Translations under genes and position numbers: made by a program
Shown: one piece after another, positions 1-7,052 of the stretch
How positions within the stretch are numbered: position 1 is the first letter of the stretch
Layout of the letters: the number at the start of each line of letters is the position of its first letter
The notes under the pieces: model-generated
The model's input: the letters and a program-made list of their open reading frames with translations, nothing else
The model's database searches: none
Told to the model about the DNA's origin: nothing
Assembly: GCA_039029455.1 (NCBI GenBank)
Contig: JBCCGE010000072.1
Location: 1 to 15,947 of the forward strand
Length of the DNA stretch: 15,947 nt
From: JBCCGE01 sp039029455
Lineage (GTDB): Bacteria; Pseudomonadota; Gammaproteobacteria; Arenicellales; Poriferihabitantaceae
Direction of reading: 5' to 3'

Positions 1-50
1 AGGTAGAGCAGCAGGGTAATCTTCGGGGTTTCGAGTTCTACGACCCACTG

Positions 51-155
51 TTTTTCCGAAGCCAGGTAGACCACACCAACGGAACACCAAGTCGCAGCCG
101 GATTCCGGGTGTGTGGTCTTACAGGCGTCGGAAAAATGCTGCGACTAGGTGTTCC
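51..155. repeat. Interleaved inverted repeats (A-B-A'-B') in non-coding DNA
   Basis: Two imperfect inverted repeats are interleaved rather than nested. Arm A is 51-77 and its partner A' is 108-136; about 22 of 27 positions are complementary, ending in TTTTTCCGA and TCGGAAAAA. Arm B is 81-98 (GGAACACCAAGTCGCAGC) and its partner B' is 138-155; 17 of 18 positions are complementary. A further small palindrome, CCGGATTCCGG, lies at 98-108 between B and A'. The block sits about 95 bp beyond the stop codon of the GMC gene and no ORF covers it. In RNA this order would allow either a pseudoknot or two mutually exclusive hairpins. It could equally be a decayed mobile-element end. Neither strand shows a T-run that would make it an ordinary terminator. 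The remainder of 1-248 shows nothing else recognisable. Confidence 0.6.
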
Positions 156-248
156 GGACTACGCGGAAGAAATATAGAGTCAATTCTTTGCCATTACTTA
201 TCGGGTTCTGTTTCAGTATTGAACGAACCTGTCGACTTCTGACGCTTG

Positions 249-1658
249 TCAGACGGCAAAAAGATTGCGTTTGAATCCGTTTCGCAGGAAGTCTGAGAGC
301 CGAAAAGTCAGCGCTATCAGCGGGAAGGTCGGATTGCCGCAGCCACTGGTCGGAAAAATCGAGCTGCCGGCAACGAATATGTTGGCGTAACCGTGCACAC
401 GTCCATTTGCATCAACAACACCTTGAGACGGATCATTGCTCATCGGTGTCGTATTCATGTGATGATTTCCCAGCCACATAGGATGATCGACAATCTGTAC
501 CCGCCCGATTTTACCCTGACCAGCGATTCGACCATACAGTTCAACGGCAATTGAATATAGTTTGATCAGCTCTGGTGACAAGTTAAAACGAAGCTCAGCT
601 TTAGGACGACCAAACGGATCCAGTTGCTCACTTAACATGACGCGATTTTCGGGTGCTGGCGGTACTTCATAGTAGTAATCCAGACTGGCAATCCGTGGAT
701 ACGTGGTCGCATCCATAATTTGAGCCAGTGACGAAACAATATGGTCACCATCAGAAGACCTGGTTCGCTTGTAATGCCGAAGTAGCCCGACTTCCGGAAG
801 TGCATATTTTTCCTGAAGTTGAGAAGACATTACGCTAAACACCTCCCCGTCTCTGGGCCATAAGGAAGCGGTTTCAATCATTCTGCCACGCCCGAAAAAA
901 TGCTCCGAAAAGTTTCGGCCAACCAACCCGTAACTGTTTCCAATTCCGCTGCTGTCCACAGCTGTTGGAAGCAATAGCAATCGCGCGTTCTCTATGCCTC
1001 CGGTAGCCAGCACGAATGCACGGGCGTTCACATGGATTCTTCTGCCTGAAAGCGTTTCGACGATGACATCGGTAATTCTTTTGTTAGCTCTGTCCGGGTT
1101 AATAGAGGTGACATTTGCATTCAACAATACCCGAGTATTCGAGCGCTTTAGCAGCTCTGCGTTGAAATGGCCCATGCGGCGTTCACCACGACCTACAGGA
1201 TACCGCTCAATCGCAGCCAGATTTCTCTGAATTGTTGTGTCGGCCTCTGAGCGGACTTCGCTACGGACGCCGAGTATCTCGGCTGCCCGGGCATAGTACG
1301 GCCTGAGATCACTAGCACTTATTGGCCACCCACGCCCACTTGTTACTGACCTTTGAGTGAATATATTGGAATTGATCACCACAGAGTGCCCACCCCAAAG
1401 GTTCGTTGTGCCGCCAAAATATCGCGCTCTGGATGTTGTCAGATAACTCGATGGCAAGACTTCACTTCTGACGACGCCTTCGTAAATCGACTGTGTTTTT
1501 TGATCGGGTTGAGTGTCCCCTGCTTCGAGCAATATTGTCGATATTTTTGAGTTTTCCAGACTTGTTGCTAACGTGATGCCGGCAGCGCCCGCACCAATTA
1601 TGCACAGATCAGCGGATAGCTCCTTGCCGTTCTCAATACTTCTGGCATCGACAAACAC
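249..1658 (-). CDS. GMC family FAD-dependent oxidoreductase (alcohol/sugar-type dehydrogenase)
   Basis: This is a 469-residue glucose-methanol-choline flavoprotein that oxidises an alcohol or polyol with FAD; the substrate is unknown. The N-terminal Rossmann motif GAGAAG is at residues 22-27 and the ribose-binding acidic residue is E45 (ILLEAG). The C-terminal GMC domain has a His pair at 399-400 (NHHMNTTPM) in the active-site region and the family-typical GCGNPTFP around 440-447. It has no signal peptide of its own. The gene starts 10 nt after the stop of a small Tat-signal protein, the arrangement seen in sugar dehydrogenases where the small subunit carries the catalytic subunit across the membrane. 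It is the last gene of a four-gene minus-strand run. The family call is firm; periplasmic location and electron transfer to the respiratory chain are inferred from the partner. Confidence 0.9.
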   Translation of the reverse strand: MFVDARSIENGKELSADLCIIGAGAAGITLATSLENSKISTILLEAGDTQPDQKTQSIYEGVVRSEVLPSSYLTTSRARYFGGTTNLWGGHSVVINSNIFTQRSVTSGRGWPISASDLRPYYARAAEILGVRSEVRSEADTTIQRNLAAIERYPVGRGERRMGHFNAELLKRSNTRVLLNANVTSINPDRANKRITDVIVETLSGRRIHVNARAFVLATGGIENARLLLLPTAVDSSGIGNSYGLVGRNFSEHFFGRGRMIETASLWPRDGEVFSVMSSQLQEKYALPEVGLLRHYKRTRSSDGDHIVSSLAQIMDATTYPRIASLDYYYEVPPAPENRVMLSEQLDPFGRPKAELRFNLSPELIKLYSIAVELYGRIAGQGKIGRVQIVDHPMWLGNHHMNTTPMSNDPSQGVVDANGRVHGYANIFVAGSSIFPTSGCGNPTFPLIALTFRLSDFLRNGFKRNLFAV

Positions 1659-1668
1659 AGTGGCACCC

Positions 1669-2052
1669 TCAGACTAGAGTAACTAAAGCCGCTTCAGTGC
1701 GGGAGAGTATCCATCCAAGAACTGTAACCGTCCGACCCTGACTAAAATCTTCTTCAACCTTTGCTATCACTTCATCGATCGACCAGCCGTTGATAGTGCG
1801 GGCGTCATCGATGTTCGTTGGCCAATCCGCACCTCCGGTGTACAGTACGTCGCGTGCCGATTCTGCGAACACGAGAAATTCAGGGTCGCTCCCAAGCTGA
1901 AAACGAAGACTCTGAATCAGCGCATTCGCCTCTTCTTCAGGCTCAGCCAGAATAAAATTGTCCAGGATAGCAACAATCGATCCGCCCACTGCGACACCCA
2001 TGAAAAACCGCCGGTCAAAAGTTGTTTTCTTTCTCTCGTCTTTTGCAGTCAT
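1669..2052 (-). CDS. Small Tat-signal subunit of a membrane-associated dehydrogenase (FAD-SLDH/gluconate dehydrogenase small-subunit type)
   Basis: This 127-residue protein has a twin-arginine start: FDRRFFMGVAVGG near residues 13-25, followed by a hydrophobic stretch to about residue 35. The C-terminus ends in GWILSRTEAALVTLV, closely resembling the 'GW-LSRTEA' ending I recall from small subunits paired with GMC dehydrogenases, such as sorbitol or gluconate dehydrogenase subunits. Its likely role is as assembly and export partner of the GMC enzyme encoded 10 nt downstream, carrying it through the Tat system. A 45-nt gap separates it from the decarboxylase beta gene upstream, so the two pairs are probably co-transcribed. 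The hydrophobic segment is interrupted by an Asp (AILDNF), so it may be an anchor rather than a cleaved signal. The family assignment is from memory of motifs. Confidence 0.7.
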   Translation of the reverse strand: MTAKDERKKTTFDRRFFMGVAVGGSIVAILDNFILAEPEEEANALIQSLRFQLGSDPEFLVFAESARDVLYTGGADWPTNIDDARTINGWSIDEVIAKVEEDFSQGRTVTVLGWILSRTEAALVTLV

Positions 2053-2097
2053 TGATAGGCCCGGATGAGGATAGTTCTGTCGTCTGGCAATAATTCG

Positions 2098-2700
2098 TCA
2101 TCCCGGCTGAAAGCCGAGATGCGACCGAAAGCGGTTTTTTATAAACACCGCGTCTCGAGGTGGCAGCGCTCTCTGCAGATTTTTGGCTTCAACTTTCAGT
2201 ACGTAAAGACGTGGTCCTGCACTCACTGAATTGAGGGTTTCACAGAGTGTATCGACCTCACAAAGGTTGTACAGGACGCCCGAATCGGCAAATCCGGTTG
2301 CCATCGCTATTTTGGAAAAATCGATGCCCATACCGGTGTGGCTTTTCTGCATCCCAGTCTCACCATAGTGATGATTATCCAGCACGATAATGTCAAGGTT
2401 TAACGGAGCGGCGACGGCGATAGTGGGCAGAGACCCAAACGCCATTAACATTTCGCCATCGCCTGTAATTACCATAACTCGCTTGTCGGGTTGCGCCTGC
2501 GCCAAACCAAGACCCGTCAACGCGGCACCGCCCATTGCCCCCCAGAGATAGTAATTGGCGTCATTGTCTCCGTGGGCATAAACGTCATAGCTAGGCGAAC
2601 CCAGACCGGATACCACCAGCGCGTCATTGCGTGCATCGAGCAGTTTTGCGACCGCTGCGCGGCGATCCATAACTAACCGTGCACCTTCTGCGGCTACCAT
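2098..2700 (-). CDS. Thiamine-diphosphate decarboxylase, beta (C-terminal, TPP-binding) subunit; sulfopyruvate/phosphonopyruvate decarboxylase-like
   Basis: This 200-residue subunit carries the diphosphate- and Mg-binding half of a split TPP enzyme. The motif GDGE starts at residue 80 and ends with the conserved Asn at 109 (VLDNHHYGETG), the usual spacing of the GDG-N motif. The sequence resembles ComE (sulfopyruvate decarboxylase beta) and the C-terminal half of phosphonopyruvate decarboxylase. The reaction would be non-oxidative decarboxylation of a 2-oxoacid to an aldehyde; the substrate cannot be told from the sequence. The gene overlaps the alpha gene by 7 nt (ATGGTAG), implying translational coupling and a 1:1 complex. 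The start could also be the Met at residue 11 (MDRRAAVAKLL), which fits the family N-terminus better, but the coupled ATG is preferred. Confidence 0.85.
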   Translation of the reverse strand: MVAAEGARLVMDRRAAVAKLLDARNDALVVSGLGSPSYDVYAHGDNDANYYLWGAMGGAALTGLGLAQAQPDKRVMVITGDGEMLMAFGSLPTIAVAAPLNLDIIVLDNHHYGETGMQKSHTGMGIDFSKIAMATGFADSGVLYNLCEVDTLCETLNSVSAGPRLYVLKVEAKNLQRALPPRDAVFIKNRFRSHLGFQPG

Positions 2701-3245
2701 TTTTTCTTTCCCAGGAGTCGTTGTGAGATCAATACTGCCACCTGTCCGTCAGAATCAAATGCCATAGTGGCGGCCTGATCAGCAATATCCAAAAGATCTT
2801 CTGCGGTATCGGCTCGATATACGATCACGCCAATAGCTTCCAGCACGGTTTGAGTCGCCTGCCCCATAGGCACTTGCCACGGATTAAACTCATTCCATTC
2901 ACCGCGCATGGTGACCAGCATTAAGAGGGGTGTACGGCTCTGAACCACCAGCGAAAGCATATTGACGCAGTTACCCACACCGGAAGATTGCGTCAGCAAA
3001 ACACTACGGACACCTCCTAACCAGGCGCCGGTCGCAATCGCAACGCCCTCTTCTTCAGTTGTAAGGACGTTTGTAATCACCTCACTGTCGTCAGAAAGCA
3101 GTCTGATCAACGCAGTGTGCCCGGCATCAGGCACGTAAGACATGTGACGAATGTCGGCGTTCCTGAGGACCGTGTAGAGATCCTGCGACCAGTGTTCACT
3201 CGGTTTTTTCGATGACCCGGAAAGATTCACAATTAACAGACTCAC
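2694..3245 (-). CDS. Thiamine-diphosphate decarboxylase, alpha (N-terminal, pyrimidine-binding) subunit; sulfopyruvate/phosphonopyruvate decarboxylase-like
   Basis: This subunit provides the half-site that activates the TPP cofactor bound by the beta subunit. The family hallmark LTTEEEGVAIATGAWLGG contains the Glu that protonates the aminopyrimidine ring; it lies near residues 61-78 from the GTG start. QSSGVGNCVNML and MRGEWNEFNPWQVPMGQA are also typical of split decarboxylases of this group. The start is uncertain. A GTG at 3245 gives 183 residues, close to the family length. A TTG at 3287 would give 197 residues. No ATG precedes the conserved WSQDLYTVLR. GTG is preferred because a short upstream reading frame, with AGGAG ahead of an ATG at 3294, stops one nucleotide before it and could couple translation. 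This is the first gene of the run to the GMC dehydrogenase. Confidence 0.82.
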   Translation of the reverse strand: MSLLIVNLSGSSKKPSEHWSQDLYTVLRNADIRHMSYVPDAGHTALIRLLSDDSEVITNVLTTEEEGVAIATGAWLGGVRSVLLTQSSGVGNCVNMLSLVVQSRTPLLMLVTMRGEWNEFNPWQVPMGQATQTVLEAIGVIVYRADTAEDLLDIADQAATMAFDSDGQVAVLISQRLLGKKKW

Positions 3246-3287
3246 ATCAAGGATTCGGAGTACTGAATGTACTTCGACCGAGTGCAA

Positions 3288-3613
3288 AATACATCAAAAA
3301 AGCAGCTCCTTTATGAACCTGGTGTTTGCCGTCAAAGCCGCGGCAGCCCATGGGTAAATTTAACTGAGGGTACTCTGTTGAAAAACCATAGCGTTTTTTT
3401 ATTGCCAAACAGAAAACAGTATTCCCTGATTGTTTGAATTGATGGGTAGATTTTCCCGTGTATACAAGCCCTGCAGACAGATCTTCTGAACACAGTCTGC
3501 TGAAGAAATCGCTCGAGAATATCAGCACGTTTGGTGTCGATTTGAGCTTTCCGGTTTTGTTAGTATCCGCGCAAATTTGTACTTGTTTTAAATTTTTTTA
3601 CAGGAGATAGGAA
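3288..3613. other. Divergent intergenic region between the decarboxylase operon and the peroxiredoxin gene
   Basis: About 325 bp without a convincing gene, from which the minus-strand decarboxylase run and the plus-strand peroxiredoxin must both be transcribed. It is AT-rich near the peroxiredoxin start (long T runs at 3586-3600). No promoter with two good sigma-70 boxes and no clear OxyR-type operator could be picked out. On the minus strand a 93-codon open frame runs from 3528 to 3247 with no recognisable motif. Its last 15 codons, from an ATG at 3294, follow an AGGAG and could act as a leader peptide for the alpha subunit gene. Confidence 0.4.
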
Positions 3614-3616
3614 ATG
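3601..3616 (+). promoter_or_regulatory. Ribosome binding site of the peroxiredoxin gene
   Basis: CAGGAGATAGGAAATG places AGGAG 7 nt before the ATG at 3614, the strongest Shine-Dalgarno match in the window. It fixes the start and suggests high expression of the peroxiredoxin. The preceding 5' leader is U-rich. Confidence 0.75.
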
Positions 3617-4273
3617 TCACTACGCATTAACGATCAGGCGCCCAATTTTGACGCTGAAACCACCCAGGGCAAAATTAACTTCCACGACTGGATTGGCGAC
3701 AGCTGGGCTGTATTGTTCTCGCACCCGAAAAACTTCACCCCGGTTTGCACCACCGAACTTGGTTATATGGCCGGCATTCAGCCTGAATTCGAAAAACGAA
3801 ACACTAAGATTATTGGTCTGAGTATCGATCCGGTTGAGGATCACCATAAATGGCTGCAGGATGTTGAAGATGTCGGCGGATCGGCGGTGAGCTATCCGGT
3901 AATTGCAGACACAGATCTAAACGTCGCAAAACTGTACAACATGTTTTCTGCCGATGAGTCGGGCACTGCGGAGGGTCGAACCGCGATGACAAATGCGACC
4001 GTGCGCTCAGTATTTGTCGTCGGTCCGGATAAGAACATCAAGCTTATGCTGACCTATCCGATGACCACCGGCAGAAACTTTGATGAAATTCTCAGGGTCA
4101 TTGATTCCATGCAGCTGACCGCGGGTCACAAAGTCGCCACACCAGTAAACTGGAACCAGGGTGAGGATGTCATCATTGTTCCTGCGGTCTCAAATGAAGA
4201 TGCCGAAAAAATCTACCCGGACGGTTGGGAAACGGTAAAACCCTATCTGCGCAAGGTTAAGCAACCGGGATAG
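3614..4273 (+). CDS. 1-Cys peroxiredoxin (Prx6 class)
   Basis: This 219-residue cytosolic thiol peroxidase reduces H2O2 or organic hydroperoxides. The peroxidatic site FTPVCTTE carries Cys45. Further Prx6-class marks are the SIDPVEDHHKW segment, the TNATVRSVFVV segment with the active-site Arg, and YPMTTGRNFDEILRVIDSMQLT before a long C-terminal extension ending in PYLRKVKQ. Cys45 is the only cysteine in the protein, so there is no resolving Cys and an external reductant is required. The length matches the family. It stands alone, divergent from the decarboxylase run and followed by a strong hairpin, and is probably monocistronic. A link to flavoprotein-derived peroxide from the neighbouring oxidoreductases is possible but only an inference. 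Confidence 0.95.
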   Translation: MSLRINDQAPNFDAETTQGKINFHDWIGDSWAVLFSHPKNFTPVCTTELGYMAGIQPEFEKRNTKIIGLSIDPVEDHHKWLQDVEDVGGSAVSYPVIADTDLNVAKLYNMFSADESGTAEGRTAMTNATVRSVFVVGPDKNIKLMLTYPMTTGRNFDEILRVIDSMQLTAGHKVATPVNWNQGEDVIIVPAVSNEDAEKIYPDGWETVKPYLRKVKQPG

Positions 4274-4331
4274 ATGAGCGATCAGGGTTTTTCTGAGCAA
4301 CATCGCAGCAGATGCACCACCTGAAGCTCAG

Positions 4332-4365
4332 TTTGTCCCGCCTACCGAGACTTAGGCGGGACGAA
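4332..4365 (+). terminator. Stable hairpin after the peroxiredoxin gene (probable terminator)
   Basis: GTCCCGCCTA at 4335-4344 pairs perfectly with TAGGCGGGAC at 4353-4362 across an 8-nt loop. The stem extends by TT/AA and one G-U pair to 4332-4365. It lies about 60 nt past the stop codon. No U-run follows (GAAATCC), so it may work with Rho or protect the mRNA end rather than act as a classical intrinsic terminator. Confidence 0.6.
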
Positions 4366-4487
4366 ATCCTTATACAACACTGGGGGAACGATGGTTAGTG
4401 CGGTATAACGTCTGTTCCGCTCGGTCTGTTAGTGACGCTGCCTTTTACTCAATGGTACGCTTATGTCAAATTGAATAAATCTGACCA

Positions 4488-5012
4488 ATGAATATAGTCG
4501 CCTTTGCTGCGAGCAACAGCCGCAATTCCATTAATGGCAAGCTGATACGCTACGTTACGGGTCTGCTCAATGATCACGCCGTCGACATTCTCGATCTGAA
4601 TGATTTTGAGATGCCGTTGTACAGCATCGATCGCGAGAATGCGGATGGAGTTCCTGATCTCGCAAATTTATTTCTTGAAAAAATTGGCAATTCAGACGCC
4701 CTGATTATTTCCTATGCGGAACACAACGGAACGTATACAGCTGCCTTCAAAAATATTTTTGACTGGTGTTCTCGTATTAATCCAAAAGTGTTCCAGAATA
4801 AGCCCGTCGTCATTTTTTCAACCTCGCCCGGAAGACGAGGTGGCGCCAGTGTTCTATCCCAGGCCAAAAATTCCGCGCACCACTTCAGCGCAGATGTACT
4901 GGCGGATTTGTCAGTACCGAGCTTTTACGACTGCTATGATGAGGATCAGCAGAGCTTTACAGATCCGGATGTGATAGAGAATATTAAACAAGCGCTCGGT
5001 TCGATTCTCTAG
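4488..5012 (+). CDS. NAD(P)H-dependent FMN reductase family protein (flavodoxin fold)
   Basis: This 174-residue cytosolic reductase has the NADPH-dependent FMN reductase fold. The phosphate loop FAASNSRNSINGKLI near residues 6-20 binds FMN phosphate. YAEHNGTYTAAFKNIFDW around residues 75-92 is the family's 'PE-NG-----KN--DW' signature. GRRGGASVLSQAK follows, like the 'GxxGGxxA' stretch near the isoalloxazine ring. Family members reduce FMN, quinones, azo compounds or chromate; the true substrate here is open. The gene is alone between a hairpin and a repeat element. Its stop codon TAG (5010-5012) is made of the first three bases of the downstream hairpin element, so the present C-terminus may have been set by that insertion. 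The ribosome-binding site is weak. Confidence 0.88.
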   Translation: MNIVAFAASNSRNSINGKLIRYVTGLLNDHAVDILDLNDFEMPLYSIDRENADGVPDLANLFLEKIGNSDALIISYAEHNGTYTAAFKNIFDWCSRINPKVFQNKPVVIFSTSPGRRGGASVLSQAKNSAHHFSADVLADLSVPSFYDCYDEDQQSFTDPDVIENIKQALGSIL

Positions 5013-5146
5013 CAGGCTGTTGAAAAACTATCTGCGTGGATTATGCTGCGTTAAAAATTGACTCAAAATGCTCATTTACTGCGTGCTTTGTCGCCAATTT
5101 TTGCCGTGCATAACCTGCCTCGATAACGTTTTTCAACAGCCTGCTA
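5010..5146. repeat. 137-bp palindromic MITE-like element with 19-bp terminal inverted repeats
   Basis: The ends are perfect inverted repeats: TAGCAGGCTGTTGAAAAAC at 5010-5028 and its exact complement at 5128-5146. Two more nested arms pair inside: TTATGC (5041-5046) with GCATAA (5108-5113), and AAAAATTG (5053-5060) with CAATTTTT (5095-5102). The whole element can fold into one long imperfect hairpin. No coding capacity was seen. The outermost TA on each side could be a TA target duplication of the IS630/mariner type, but because TA is itself a palindrome this cannot be decided. GCAGGCTGTTGAAAAA-like ends are, from memory, similar to ends of insertion sequences and intergenic repeats in other Gammaproteobacteria. 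It may also act as a bidirectional transcription barrier behind the FMN reductase gene. Confidence 0.8.
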
Positions 5147-5363
5147 AAGCGTCATAGTACAGTTCTGGAAAGACATCTCGACTCGACACCCTCGTGGAAA
5201 TCCTGACGCAAAAGGAAATGTGCCTGAACTGTATCCGAGATGACATCTGTTATTAATCCCCTTCGCGAGATCGCAGGTCCGAGTCCAAACACTACAACGA
5301 GACGACACCCGTACAAACGATTCCCTCACTGCCTGAATGCCGATACTGCATGAGATCTAAAGG

Positions 5364-7052
5364 ATGACTATCACTAACCCCGATTTGTTGAAACAGCTGA
5401 AGTCTGTCGTTGGTCGAAAAAACGTATTAACGGGCCATCGCGCAACTGAGAGGTTTTGTCGTGGATATCGCTCCGGTTCAGGCGAGGCACTTTGCGTTGT
5501 GCAACCAGGGTCATTAGTCGAGCAATGGGAGGTTCTGCAACTCTGCACTGAGGCAGACAAAATTGTCATTATGCAGGCTGCAAACACCGGTCTTACCGAG
5601 GGGTCAACGCCATCGGGCACATATGACCGCGAGGTCGTGCTGATCAACACACAAAGAATTGACTCACTCTTTCCGCTTCATGACGGTACGCAGGTTATCA
5701 GTTTTTCAGGTGCGACCTTGTTCGCTCTTGAAAATCTTCTGGAGCCGCTGGGCCGCGAGCCACATTCTGTGATCGGTTCTTCCTGCATCGGAGCTTCTAT
5801 TGTTGGGGGTGTGTGCAACAACTCGGGGGGATCGCTGATTGCCCGTGGGCCGGTTTATACGGAACTCTCACTTTATGCACAACGCGACATTAATGGAGCA
5901 CTCCAACTGATTAACAATCTCGGGATAGAACTTGGTAGTTCTCCGCGGGAAATACTTTCGAATCTTGATTCCGGCAACTTTGACAGGTATCCCGGGCTGG
6001 ACAGTAACAGGGCGTCTGCGACGGACTACCCGGCAGCAGTTCGCGATGTGGATTCAGATACACCGGCACGATTCAATGCAGATCACAACAAGTTGTTTGA
6101 GTCTTCAGGGTGCGCCGGCAAACTCGCTGTGTTTGCGGTGAGACTGGACACTTTCAGCAAAAGTGATACCGAGAAGACTTTTTACATCGGTGTTAATGAC
6201 TGGAGAATTCTGACCGACCTGCGAAGACACGTGCTTACAGAGTTTGAATCGCTGCCGGTGAGTGCAGAATACATGCATCGGGACGTGTTCAACGTCACAG
6301 AAATCTACGGCAAGGATACAGTGTGGATGATCGACAAGCTTGGCACCAGCAAGTTGCCCCGATTTTTTGCACTTAAGGGTGTGTTGGATTCGCGGTTAAA
6401 GAGCATTCCTGGTTTGGAAAACTTTACCGATCGTTTTATGCAATGGGTGTCAAAGCTCGTGCCGGCAATCTTACCGAAGCGACTGCTTGCATTTCGTGAT
6501 CTCTACGAGCACCACCTGATACTAAAAATGAAAAATGACGGCATTGCGGAAACACGAAACTGGCTGCCTGAGTTTCTTTCCTCAAAAAATGCCGATTTCT
6601 TTGAATGCAACCCTCGGGAGGCCAAACTGGCCGGGCTTCACCGATTTGCTGCCGCAGGTGCAGCTGTTCGCTACATGGCCATCCATAAACTAGAAGTTGA
6701 GGACATCATAGCTCTGGATGTTGCACTGAGAAGGAATGACCGTGAGTGGTTTGAGAGGCTGCCGACCGATCTTGAACAAAAAATCGTCTCAAAACTCTAC
6801 TACGGGCATTTTATGTGTCACGTCCTCCATCAGGACTACATTGTGCGCAAGGGCGAGAACATCAACGAAGTAAAAGATGCCATGCTGGAAATATTTGATC
6901 GGCGCGGAGCTGAGTATCCGGCCGAACATAATGTTGGACATCTTTACAAAGCCAAACCGGACCTCGCTAATCATTACCGACAGTGCGACCCCACAAACAG
7001 CTTCAATCCGGGAATTGGCAAAATGTCACGCCGCAAACATTACGCTGATTAA
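5364..7052 (+). CDS. dld: Quinone-dependent D-lactate dehydrogenase (E. coli Dld type)
   Basis: This 562-residue peripheral membrane flavoprotein oxidises D-lactate to pyruvate and passes electrons to quinone. The PCMH-type FAD domain fills roughly the first 260 residues: VVQPGSLVEQWEVLQL, MQAANTGLTEGSTPSG and GSSCIGASIVGGVCNNSGGS are characteristic. The middle and C-terminal substrate- and membrane-binding parts follow. The C-terminus YPAEHNVGHLYKA with DPTNSFNPGIGKMSRRKHY closely matches the end of E. coli Dld (571 aa). AAAGG lies just upstream of the ATG as a weak ribosome-binding site. The 217-bp leader (5147-5363) holds no gene. The stop codon overlaps the stop of the convergent methyltransferase gene in the palindrome TTAA. 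A link to the neighbouring amine genes is not evident. Confidence 0.95.
   Translation: MTITNPDLLKQLKSVVGRKNVLTGHRATERFCRGYRSGSGEALCVVQPGSLVEQWEVLQLCTEADKIVIMQAANTGLTEGSTPSGTYDREVVLINTQRIDSLFPLHDGTQVISFSGATLFALENLLEPLGREPHSVIGSSCIGASIVGGVCNNSGGSLIARGPVYTELSLYAQRDINGALQLINNLGIELGSSPREILSNLDSGNFDRYPGLDSNRASATDYPAAVRDVDSDTPARFNADHNKLFESSGCAGKLAVFAVRLDTFSKSDTEKTFYIGVNDWRILTDLRRHVLTEFESLPVSAEYMHRDVFNVTEIYGKDTVWMIDKLGTSKLPRFFALKGVLDSRLKSIPGLENFTDRFMQWVSKLVPAILPKRLLAFRDLYEHHLILKMKNDGIAETRNWLPEFLSSKNADFFECNPREAKLAGLHRFAAAGAAVRYMAIHKLEVEDIIALDVALRRNDREWFERLPTDLEQKIVSKLYYGHFMCHVLHQDYIVRKGENINEVKDAMLEIFDRRGAEYPAEHNVGHLYKAKPDLANHYRQCDPTNSFNPGIGKMSRRKHYAD

Noticed and set aside
1..50. tRNA-like phrases (GGTAGAGCA and GGTTTCGAGTTC)
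   Set aside because: The expected D-, anticodon- and T-arm stems do not pair at correct spacing and no acceptor stem or CCA is present.
238..253. TCTGAC/GTCAGA hairpin at the GMC stop codon as a terminator
   Set aside because: Only a 6-bp stem overlapping the stop codon, with no T-run downstream on the minus strand.
3247..3528. 93-codon minus-strand open frame upstream of the decarboxylase alpha gene
   Set aside because: No recognisable motif and an unlikely composition. It fills the divergent promoter region, so only its last part is kept as a possible leader.
5144..5329. 61-codon minus-strand open frame upstream of dld
   Set aside because: Short, cysteine- and arginine-rich, starts without a ribosome-binding site and ends in the repeat element; probably chance.
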